From Shewanella sediminis HAW-EB3 (GTDB lineage: Bacteria > Pseudomonadota > Gammaproteobacteria > Enterobacterales > Shewanellaceae), in contig NC_009831.1 in NCBI RefSeq assembly GCF_000018025.1, forward strand, positions 3,844,001 through 3,908,000: a stretch of DNA of 64,000 nt, written 5' to 3'. Under the pieces are notes generated by a model. It saw nothing but the letters and a program-made list of their open reading frames with translations. It did not search any database and was not told the DNA's origin. Position 1 is the first letter of the stretch, and each line of letters starts with the position of its first letter. The translations under genes and the position numbers were made by a program. Shown here in pieces: positions 27,401 through 35,000 of this stretch.

Positions 27401-29731
27401 GCAAGCTTCCAAGCCGACAACCTTGATGAGTCAGGTATCAATGGTGTTATTGCTCAAATCGAGCAGCAACTGGGCCATATTGGTGGATTTATTCACCTGC
27501 AACCTGATGCTGATACCAGCAACGTCAGTGATGCCGTTAACCTAAGCAATGACAGCTTCACTCACGTTAGCCAAGCGTTCCTTTGGGCGAAGCTGCTACA
27601 GCCAAAACTTACAACTGCAAGTGAAAAGCGCCGCAGCTTTATCACCGTCAGTCGTATCGATGGTGGTTTTGGTTACTTAGACACTAAGCAGCTACAAGAT
27701 GCTGAGCTAAACCAAGCAGCACTTGCGGGTTTAACTAAGACACTGAGCCATGAGTGGCCAACTGTCTTCTGCCGCGCTCTGGATATTGCTACAAACTTAG
27801 ATGCAACCCACCTTGCTGATGCAGTCACTAACGAGTTGTTCGATAGTAATGCACAATTGCCAGAGGTCGGTTTATCACTCGATGCTAAGGGTAACGTTTC
27901 ACGTACTACCTTAATAGCAGGCGAAGCGAGCAGTAAACATGCGGCATCATCACTTGATAGTGCAGATAAAATACTGGTGACCGGGGGAGCGAAAGGGGTA
28001 ACCTTCGAATGTGCCCTTGCAGTGGCCAAGCGTACAAAGTCTCACTTTATCCTTGCAGGCCGTAGCGAGCTACTCGCTATCCCAACATGGGCTGAAAACA
28101 AACAGATTAGCGAGCTAAAACCCGCAGCGATTGCGCATATTATCTCTACAGGTAATAAGCCGACCCCTAAGCAGGTTGAATCATTAGTCTGGACTGTTAA
28201 GAGTTCTATCGAGATCAATACAGCCCTTGAAGCATTTGCCCAAGTTGGCGCAAGTGCTGAGTATGTCAGCATGGATGTGACCGATACAGCCGCTATCACA
28301 GCAGCATTAAAAGGTCGCTCACATGAGATCACTGGCCTTATCCACGGTGCAGGCGTACTTGCCGATAAGCATATTCAAGATAAGACAGTTGAAGAGTTAG
28401 GTCGCGTGTACGGCACTAAGGTTAATGGTCTTAAAGCCCTGCTTGCAGCACTTGATTCAAGCAAGGTGAAACTACTGGCGATGTTCTCATCTGCTGCTGG
28501 TTTCTACGGCAACACAGGTCAGAGCGATTATGCTATGTCGAACGACATCCTAAACAAGGCGGCGCTGCAGTTCACTGCCCGTAATCCACAGGCTAAGGTG
28601 ATGAGCTTTAACTGGGGTCCTTGGGATGGCGGTATGGTTACCGACGCACTTAAGAAAATGTTTACCGACCGCGGCGTGTACGTTATCCCGTTAAAGGCAG
28701 GGGCTGAGCTATTTGCTACGCAACTACTGAGCGAGACAGGCGTACAGCTGCTTATCGGGACTTCGATGCAAGGTGGCGACGACAATAGTAAAAACGCTGA
28801 AGGCTCTGCTACAGGAAACGCTTCTGTAAAAAAGCTTAATGCGGGTGAGGTGCACAACGCACTGATCCCGCAGGGTCTTGCGACCAAGGGCCCGCTAGCA
28901 CCTGTCTCTTTGATTAGAGCCTTAAACCCTAATGCGATGGTCTTTATCCAAGACCACCGCATTAGCGGTAACCCTGTGCTCCCCACTGTCTGTGCAATTC
29001 AGTGGATGCGCGAGGCGGCGAGCGAGATGCTTGGCACTCAAGTTAAAGTCCTCGACTACAAGCTGCTCAAGGGGATCATCTTCGACAGCAGTGATGTTCA
29101 AGAGATGACGCTGGAGTTGACGCCTAGTGGTAACGACCAAATGAATGCTTTAATCAGCAGTCAAGGTCGCCCGCAGTATAAAGCGACTTTAGTCAGTGCT
29201 GAGGGTGACGTTGATGCAGCATCAAAATCGTTTACCGAACTCGGTGAAGCCGTGACGGATGCCGCTGAGCTCTATAGCAACGGAACCCTATTCCACGGGC
29301 CACGTTTGCAGGGTATAAAGCAGGTGTTTAAGTTTGATAACAAAGGCCTATTAGCCAGTTGCCAACTACCAAGGGTGAGTGATTCTGATTGCGGCCAGTT
29401 TGTTGCGACGCAGCATATTGGTGGCAGCCAGCCATTTGCAGAAGATCTGCTACTTCAAGCGATGCTTGTATGGGCAAGACTTAAATACGGTGCAGCTAGC
29501 TTACCATCGGCTATCGGTGAGTTTATCTCAAATAAGCCGCTGGCATTTGGTGATAAGGCAGTGCTAGAGCTAGAGGTCATTAAGACCAGCGCTCGCTCAC
29601 TTGAGGCTAATGTCGCGCTTTACCATGAAAATGGTGAGCTTAGCGCGATGATGAAAGGGGCGAAAGTCACTATCAGCAAGAACCTCAATAGCGCTTTCTT
29701 AAACGAAAGCGCTAAAGGAGAGCAAGCCTAA
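21437..29731 (+). CDS. pfaA: PUFA synthase subunit PfaA (KS-MAT-6xACP-KR-DH)
   Basis: This 2764-residue multidomain protein is the core of the anaerobic-type PUFA (EPA) synthase. Domain order: a ketosynthase (about 48-505, DAACAGS with C247); a malonyl-CoA acyltransferase (about 620-930, GHSFGE with S720); and a charged VEK-repeat linker (about 1018-1055) with a Pro/Ala/Val/Gln-rich linker after it. Six tandem ACPs follow, with phosphopantetheine serines at 1303, 1409, 1518, 1627, 1747 and 1850 in LGIDSIK. A ketoreductase comes next (nucleotide motif VTGGAKG from 2181, Y2365 in GQSDYAMSN), then a C-terminal PKS-type dehydratase fold with H2507 in DHRISGNPVLP. The ACP units are 102-120 residues apart and nearly identical. 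It is coupled to pfaR and pfaB by 1-nt overlaps. Two short repeat motifs and an exact 197-bp duplication occur inside the ACP region. Confidence 0.97.
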   Translation: MSQTSKPSKKPLASDKKTVKVDKSSAKTAEPQQDSQADSRLNKRLKDMPIAIVGMASIFANSRYLNKFWDLISEKIDAITELPSTHWQPEEYYDANKSTPDKSYCKRGGFLPGVDFNPMEFGLPPNILELTDSSQLLSLIVAKEVLADAHLPEGYDRDKIGITLGVGGGQKISHSLTARLQYPVLKKVFANSGISDEDSAMLIKKFQDQYVHWEENSFPGSLGNVISGRIANRFDFGGMNCVVDAACAGSLAAMRMALTELTEGRSEMMITGGVCTDNSPSMYMSFSKTPAFTTNETIQPFDIDSKGMMIGEGIGMVALKRLEDAERDGDRIYSVIKGVGSSSDGKFKSIYAPRPEGQAKALRRAYDDAGFEPHTLGLIEAHGTGTAAGDAAEFAGLCSVFADGNDTKQHIALGSVKSQIGHTKSTAGTAGLIKAALALHHKVLPATINISQPSPKLEIEKSPFYLNTETRPWLPRVDGTPRRAGISSFGFGGTNFHFVLEEYNKEHSRTDAEKAKYRQRQVAQSFLVSAASKDALITELNALATAAASSEFIIANAAKDYSLRELDSKSARIGLVANTSEELATQIKQAIAKLTSSTDDAWQQPGGTSYRANAIEGKVAALFAGQGSQYLNMGRDLACYYPEMRQQFVAADKVFAENDKTPLSQTLYPKPVFNRDDVKAQEAVLTNTANAQSAIGAISMGQYELFTAAGFNADMVAGHSFGELSALCASGAISTEDYYKLAFARGDAMATKAPAKDGVEADAGAMFAIITKDAKDLEAVEATIAKFDGVKVANYNAPTQSVIAGPTASTADAAKALSELGYKAINLPVSGAFHTELVGHAQAPFAKAIDAAKFTKPSRALYSNATGELYDNTAAKIKASFKKHMLQSVRFTAELEAMYDAGARVFVEFGPKNILQKLVQGTLADKAGPNKTGIVAISINPSPKGDSDLQLKQAAIQLAVAGIKLDNIDPYQADIAAPEKKSPMSISLNAVNHISKATRAKMAKSLETGTVTSSTIVEEKVIEKVVEVEKVVEVEKIVEVEKVVERIVEVPTVIESQVVSQNAPVLNKEPSAVLSNKPSAAVSNDALTNFFAAQQQAAELHQQFLEIPQQYGETFTTLMTEQTKLAGNGIAIPESLQRSMEQFHQLQAQTLQSHTQFLEMQAGSNTAALSMLTGTPTQILSQPQAKTVKPVAPVQTAIAQPAPVQVAAPAPVAQVQVAPVQVAKPVQTVSHQAAPAPVQVTPVAVAPAAQAETALSATLSSETALSAQRVQATMLEVVAEKTGYPTEMLELEMDMEADLGIDSIKRVEILGTVQDELPGLPELSPEDLAECRTLGEIVSYMNSKLPNTSAAATPVATAASAETALSAQTALSAQRVQATMMSVVAEKTGYPTEMLELEMDMEADLGIDSIKRVEILGTVQDELPGLPELSPEDLAECRTLGEIVAYMNSKLPSGSSTAQATSAAGSLPSQAAEGSLSTGLSAEKVQSTMMSVVAEKTGYPTEMLELEMDMEADLGIDSIKRVEILGTVQDELPGLPELNPEDLAECRTLGEIVAYMNSKLPSGSSTAQATSAAGSLPSQAAEGSLSTGLSAEKVQSTMMSVVAEKTGYPTEMLELSMDMEADLGIDSIKRVEILGTVQDELPGLPELNPEDLAECRTLGEIVTYMNSQLAEGSKLPAEGTNTSAAAAPVATAASAETALSAQTALSSTLSAEKVQVTMMSVVADKTGYPTEMLELSMDMEADLGIDSIKRVEILGTVQDELPGLPELNPEDLAECRTLGEIVSYMNSKLPATNSAAAAPNISAAEGSISATLSAEKVQGTMMSVVAEKTGYPTEMLELSMDMEADLGIDSIKRVEILGTVQDELPGLPELNPEDLAECRTLGEIVSYMNSKLTNAGAAAGAAVSGAVKSVADTITSSLELPPHSEVALKKLNAADQINDCFAADATLVITDDGHNAGVLAEKLTKQGLKVAVVRLPKGAAQSPLSSDVASFQADNLDESGINGVIAQIEQQLGHIGGFIHLQPDADTSNVSDAVNLSNDSFTHVSQAFLWAKLLQPKLTTASEKRRSFITVSRIDGGFGYLDTKQLQDAELNQAALAGLTKTLSHEWPTVFCRALDIATNLDATHLADAVTNELFDSNAQLPEVGLSLDAKGNVSRTTLIAGEASSKHAASSLDSADKILVTGGAKGVTFECALAVAKRTKSHFILAGRSELLAIPTWAENKQISELKPAAIAHIISTGNKPTPKQVESLVWTVKSSIEINTALEAFAQVGASAEYVSMDVTDTAAITAALKGRSHEITGLIHGAGVLADKHIQDKTVEELGRVYGTKVNGLKALLAALDSSKVKLLAMFSSAAGFYGNTGQSDYAMSNDILNKAALQFTARNPQAKVMSFNWGPWDGGMVTDALKKMFTDRGVYVIPLKAGAELFATQLLSETGVQLLIGTSMQGGDDNSKNAEGSATGNASVKKLNAGEVHNALIPQGLATKGPLAPVSLIRALNPNAMVFIQDHRISGNPVLPTVCAIQWMREAASEMLGTQVKVLDYKLLKGIIFDSSDVQEMTLELTPSGNDQMNALISSQGRPQYKATLVSAEGDVDAASKSFTELGEAVTDAAELYSNGTLFHGPRLQGIKQVFKFDNKGLLASCQLPRVSDSDCGQFVATQHIGGSQPFAEDLLLQAMLVWARLKYGAASLPSAIGEFISNKPLAFGDKAVLELEVIKTSARSLEANVALYHENGELSAMMKGAKVTISKNLNSAFLNESAKGEQA
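25229..27114 (+). repeat. Six tandem ACP-coding repeats within pfaA
   Basis: Six direct repeats code for near-identical ACPs of about 85 residues. The Ser codons start at 25343, 25661, 25988, 26315, 26675 and 26984, giving spacings of 318, 327, 327, 360 and 309 nt. The linkers differ in length and are Ala/Ser/Thr-rich. Copies differ mainly at LEM versus LSM before DMEADLGIDS and at S versus N in EL(S/N)PEDL, which groups ACP1-2, ACP3 and ACP4-6. Copy number is a known determinant of product yield in PUFA synthases. Confidence 0.95.
25730..26253 (+). repeat. Exact 197-bp direct duplication, offset 327 bp, in the ACP array
   Basis: Bases 25730-25926 and 26057-26253 appear identical, covering the end of one ACP, a complete 33-residue linker and the start of the next ACP. 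Other ACP copies differ from these by silent changes and different linkers. The identity shows a recent unequal crossover or gene conversion involving the ACP2-3 and ACP3-4 junctions. It also makes this region prone to assembly collapse. Confidence 0.85.
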
Positions 29732-32028
29732 TGGTCAAGCCGACACCCCCTGTTAATTCAGCAGCGAGCGTCAGTGATCAAGTTATCAAGAGTGAGATGC
29801 CACTGCGCATCGCACTCTTGGTGCTTCCTGCGCCACTAAATTTAAGCATGAGTTTAACTGCCGATACGCCTGAGATGGCTAAGCAGCTATCTGTGCTATT
29901 ACCAGATCTGCATAGCGCTAAATTGCTAGAAACCACTGAACTTGTCTCTATCAAGGTCGATGATTTTGAAGCTAACTTAACAGCGACTATCGAGTCGATT
30001 GAGCAAGGTAAGATAGTGCAGATCTCAACAGAGACCAGCTCACTGTTGATGATGCATTCACTAAAAGCGGCGCAAAATAGAATTCACCCCCACGCGCAAC
30101 TTGCAGCGATGCAGATGCAGTCAGCAAGCACAGCTCTTGTAGAAAAGTCGCTTACAGACACCTGTATGCATAAGGCATTAAGCCAAGCAAAGCGCAAGTC
30201 TGACAGTGTCAGCAAGCGCTTCGATCTGCCACAGCTTAATAGCACTGAGCAGTTTGATGCCGTGTGTACGTTAATCAAAGATCTTGCCTCTCGTACACAC
30301 CATAGAGATGCAGCATCGATGGGTCCTAAGCAAGCCACTAGCCACTACTGGTTTACCGATCACCATCAAGCACGTGTGGTGGCGATTAACCTAACGAATA
30401 GCATCAAAGATCAGAGCGACAGTGCCCACAGCGCAGATAAGAGCTGCATCAGCTTTATTGTCTCCCAAGGCACAGGCTTTATCGCACCAAAATCGATTAT
30501 CGATACTAAGCGATTGCAGTTTGTTGTTTGTGCAGACAACCAAGCTGGACTGCTCGCCGAGCTTACAAAGATAAAATCGAAACTCACTACAGAGCCTGGT
30601 TTACTGCTAACACAGATGCGCGATAACCTCGTCTCATATGAGAAGAGTCACAGTGATACAGCTGGCATCAGCAGGTACGCCATTACTCTACAGGCAAGTT
30701 CAATTGAAGCTATGCTTCAGGAGATCACGGCCATGGGTGAAACACTGCCAAATGTAATGAGTGATAATAGCCTAACTCACTCATCTCAATATCGCACACC
30801 CGCAGGCAGCTATTTTACTGCTGAGCCTTTAGGCGGAGCAGATCAAAGTGGTCTTGCATTTGTCTACCCTGGTGTCGGAACTGTCTATAGCGATATGTTT
30901 AGTCAGCTACACAGATACTTTCCATCACTCTATTCACAGCTCGAACGTGAAGGTGATCTAAAGTCTATGTTTCAAGCCGATGCTATCTATCACTTAGATC
31001 CTAAAGTGACCCCAGCGATGCAGCTTGGCGATCTCGCTATTGCAGGTGTGGGTAGCAGCTACCTACTGACTCAGTTGTTAGTGAAACAGTTTAATATCAC
31101 GCCAAACTTTGCCTTAGGTTACTCTATGGGTGAGGCATCGATGTGGGCAAGTCTTGGTGTGTGGAACGCTCCCCACGCCTTGATAGAGAAGACGAAAACC
31201 GATCCACTATTTACCAGCGCCATTTCGGGTAAGCTCACTGCAGTACGCAAAGCGTGGCAGTTAACCAATAGTGATGCCGATATTGTCTGGAATAGCTTTG
31301 TCGTTCGCTCACCAGCCGCGTCGATTAAAGCGCTACTCCCAGAGTTCCCCCACGCCTACCTTGCCATTGTTCAGGGTGATACCTGCGTGATTGCAGGCTG
31401 TGAGACTCAGTGCCGTGAGCTATTAGCACAGATGAAAAAGCGCGGTATTGCAGCGAACCGAGTCACGGCCATGCATACCACTCCAGCGATGGAGGAGCAC
31501 GGCAATGTTGAGCAGTTCTACAATCAACCGCTTGAAGAGACGCTGCCAAATGATATCAAATTTATCAGTGCAGCTTCAGGTGAGAGCACAGTATCAAATG
31601 CTAATGGTGGTCTCGACAGTCAAGTTGTTGCCCGCTCAATCGCCGATACTTTCTGCAACACCTTAGACTTCACAGCACTGGTTCACAGTGCTCAGAAGCA
31701 AGGCGTTAAGCTATTTGTCGAGCTAGGTGCAGATAGACAAAACTGTACGCTCATCGACAAGATCGCTAAACAAGATCGCCAATGTGGCGGCGAGTCGACA
31801 GACTTTCCTTGCTGCACAGTGCCCGTCAATGCAAAGGGCGGTGATGATATCACTACCCTGCTTAAAGCATTAGGCCAACTTATTAGTCATCGAGTTCCAC
31901 TCACAGCTCAGCCACTTATTGAGGGATTAAATCGTGAAATCGCGCTTTCTCAACTGCAGAAAACAACGACCACGAAGCAGCTCAAGAGTGAACCTATGTC
32001 GAATCTAACATTACAAGGGGAAGTTTAA
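29731..32028 (+). CDS. pfaB: PUFA synthase subunit PfaB (acyltransferase)
   Basis: This 765-residue protein lies between pfaA and pfaC with TAATG overlaps on both sides. The N-terminal half (about 1-340) has KS-like length but no active-site Cys motif and is poorly conserved. The C-terminal acyltransferase domain (about 370-700) has the nucleophile elbow GYSMGEAS with S465 and the family segment FVYPGVGTVYSDMF at its start. PfaB is required for PUFA production and its acyltransferase is linked to which product is made; here EPA is expected from the Shewanella context. The GHS of usual acyltransferases is GYS here, as is common in PfaB. Confidence 0.93.
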   Translation: MVKPTPPVNSAASVSDQVIKSEMPLRIALLVLPAPLNLSMSLTADTPEMAKQLSVLLPDLHSAKLLETTELVSIKVDDFEANLTATIESIEQGKIVQISTETSSLLMMHSLKAAQNRIHPHAQLAAMQMQSASTALVEKSLTDTCMHKALSQAKRKSDSVSKRFDLPQLNSTEQFDAVCTLIKDLASRTHHRDAASMGPKQATSHYWFTDHHQARVVAINLTNSIKDQSDSAHSADKSCISFIVSQGTGFIAPKSIIDTKRLQFVVCADNQAGLLAELTKIKSKLTTEPGLLLTQMRDNLVSYEKSHSDTAGISRYAITLQASSIEAMLQEITAMGETLPNVMSDNSLTHSSQYRTPAGSYFTAEPLGGADQSGLAFVYPGVGTVYSDMFSQLHRYFPSLYSQLEREGDLKSMFQADAIYHLDPKVTPAMQLGDLAIAGVGSSYLLTQLLVKQFNITPNFALGYSMGEASMWASLGVWNAPHALIEKTKTDPLFTSAISGKLTAVRKAWQLTNSDADIVWNSFVVRSPAASIKALLPEFPHAYLAIVQGDTCVIAGCETQCRELLAQMKKRGIAANRVTAMHTTPAMEEHGNVEQFYNQPLEETLPNDIKFISAASGESTVSNANGGLDSQVVARSIADTFCNTLDFTALVHSAQKQGVKLFVELGADRQNCTLIDKIAKQDRQCGGESTDFPCCTVPVNAKGGDDITTLLKALGQLISHRVPLTAQPLIEGLNREIALSQLQKTTTTKQLKSEPMSNLTLQGEV

Positions 32029-35000
32029 TGTCTTCTTCAGACAAACAGGCCGCTAAGCAGAGCAAAATTGCTATAGTCGGTCTTGCTACGCTCTACCCTG
32101 ATGCTAAGGCTCCCGGTGAGTTTTGGCAGAACGTGCTCGATAAACGAGATTCACGTACCACCTTAACCAATGAAAAACTCGGTGCAAACAGCGCAGATTA
32201 CCAAGGTGTTCAGGGGCAATCAGACCGCTTTTACTGTGATAAAGGCGGCTATATTGAGAACTTCAGCTTCGATGCTAGCGGCTATCAACTGCCAACTGAG
32301 AGCTTAACCGGATTAGATGACAGCTTCCTATGGGCGCTAGACACCAGCCGTAAAGCTCTGATTGATGCGGGAATTACCTTAGGTAGTTCATCGCTTGAGC
32401 GTACGGGTATCATCATGGGTGCCCTATCGTTCCCAACGACTCGTTCGAACGATCTGTTTCTGCCTATCTACCACAGTGCTGTTGAAAAAGCCCTGCAAGA
32501 TAAGCTGGGAAGTCGCGCTTTCAAGCTAAATCCAACCAATGCCCATACCGTGCGCAGTCAAAGCGAAACGGCTTTAGATAACGCAAATGGTGCTATTGCC
32601 CACAACGCCTCAAAGATAGTTGCTGACGCATTAGGCCTAGGCGGTGCACAACTGAGTTTAGATGCAGCCTGTGCAAGCTCAGTCTACTCGCTAAAACTTG
32701 CCTGTGATTACCTGAGTGCAGGCAAAGCCGACGTGATGCTAGCGGGCGCGGTCTCTGGTGCCGATCCTTTCTTTATCAACATGGGTTTCTCCATCTTCCA
32801 CGCTTACCCCGATCATGGTGTATCGGTACCATTTGATAGCGACAGTAAAGGTCTGTTCGCCGGTGAAGGTGCGGGTGTATTAGTGCTAAAGCGTCTTGAA
32901 GATGCCGAGCGCGATAATGATAAGATCTACGCCGTTGTCAGTGGTGTAGGCCTATCTAACGATGGTAAGGGGCAGTTTGTGCTTAGCCCTAATCCAAAGG
33001 GTCAGGTAAAAGCGTTCGAACGTGCTTATGCCGCCAGTGATATCGAGCCTAAAGATGTCGAAGTGATTGAGTGTCACGCAACGGGTACGCCGCTGGGTGA
33101 CAAGATTGAACTCACCTCGATGGAGACCTTCTTCGAAGATAAGTTAGCAGGTAGCAAAGCGCCGTTGATCGGCTCAGCTAAGTCTAACTTAGGCCATCTG
33201 CTGACCGCCGCTGGCATGCCGGGGATCATGAAGATGATCTTCGCCATGAAAGAGGGAGCACTGCCGCCAAGTATTAATATTAGCGATGCAATATCTTCGC
33301 CCAACAACCTATTTGGCACAGGAACGTTACCTAACCAGGTACAACCTTGGCCAGCAAAAGCGGGTAACGATAAGCACCATGCTGGTGTGTCGGTCTTTGG
33401 CTTTGGCGGGTGTAACGCACACCTTCTATTAGAGTCATACTCGACTCAACAAGCCCCTAGCCAACAAACCGCGAGCACGCAGCCGCTGCAAGCAGTTAAG
33501 CCTGATGCGATGAAGATAAGCGGTCTTGCCTCTCACTTTGGTCCTCTTAATAGCATCAACCAGCTAAATGATGCTATTACATCAAACACAGATGGCTTTA
33601 TCTCGCTACCTAAGAAACGCTGGAAAGGGTTAGAGAAACATCAAGAGTTGCTAGCTGAATTTGGCCTTGCAGCTGCGCCCAAGGGTGCCTATGTCGACAG
33701 TTTCGACTTAGACTTCCTGCGCTTCAAGCTGCCGCCCAATGAAGATGATCGCCTTATCTCACAGCAGCTAATGCTGATGAAGGTCACCGATGAAGCAATT
33801 CGTGACGCCAAGTTAAAGCCAGGGCAAAAAGTTGCAGTACTGGTTGCTATGGAAACTGAGCTTGAACTTCACCAGTTCCGCGGCCGTGTTAACCTGCACA
33901 CTCAACTTGAGCAGAGCCTATCGGCACTAGGCGTCACCTTAACGGGTGATGAGTACCAAGCATTAGAAGCTATCACAATGGATAGCGTTCTCGATGCGGC
34001 TAAGCTCAACCAGTACACCAGCTTTATCGGCAACATCATGGCCTCTCGAATCGCCTCACTATGGGATTTCAATGGTCCGGCATTTACCATCTCTGCCGCC
34101 GAGCAGTCGGTAAGCCGCTGTATCGATGTCGCGCAGAATATGATGACCAGCGAAGCCCTGGATGCTGTGGTTATCGCAGCAGTTGATCTCTCTGGAAGTT
34201 TTGAGCAGGTGATACTGAAAAACAGTGTCGAGCCCGTATCTATCGATGCGAGTGCTGCCCAAAACAGTGGCAGCTGGAATGTCGGTGAAGGAGCTGGAGC
34301 TGTTGTACTTGTACCTGATGACGCTAACTCAGCGAAATCATACGGCAGCCTTGATGCACTAGCCTTTGGCAGAGTGACAGAAGTAAATCTAGTTGCTGAT
34401 AACTTGCTGACCCAAGCAGGTGTCGATATCAACACCGTTAAGGTCGTTGAAACGAGTATCGCCCCTGGCAGTATCTCTTCTGAGCCTGTAAGTAAGCTAT
34501 TCCCAAATGCTATTAGCACCAGTGCAGATAGCCGTGTGGGTCACAGCTTTGCTGCTGCTGGAATGGCTGGCTTACTTCATGGCCTGCTTAGTCTATCAAT
34601 TCAGAATCAGTCTCAGCAAAAAGCAGGCGCTGCAATCGTTGCTAATAGCAGTGAAAATCAAGTCTCGCAGCTATTAATCAGCCAAAGCCCAACTGAAAAC
34701 AGCGCGCTTAGTGCTCGTTTAAGCAGTGAGCTTAAATCAGATGCTAAGCACCAGCTACTGAAGCAGGTCACCTTAGGTGGTCGTGATATCTATCAACATA
34801 TCGTCGATACACCACTTGCAAGCCTAGCCGCTATTCAGGGCAAACTTGCTCAAGGCAGCGCTTCAACAGTTGTGAAGCAGCAGAAGCCACTAATAATGCG
34901 CCCAGCTCAAACTAAAGAGCAAAAACAAGCGCAAGCAATACCTGTTAGCCCTACTCCAGTATTAGGTACACCTATGAAAAACAAGACAATAGACGTTTCA

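Noticed and set aside
28528..28986. 152-codon minus-strand frame in pfaA
   Set aside because: It lies opposite the KR-DH coding region, with no start signals and no recognisable protein features.
33902..34519. 205-codon open frame on the minus strand inside pfaC
   Set aside because: It runs opposite a conserved part of the pfaC CLF domain, has Ser/Ala/Thr-rich composition typical of an antisense shadow, and has no ribosome-binding site.
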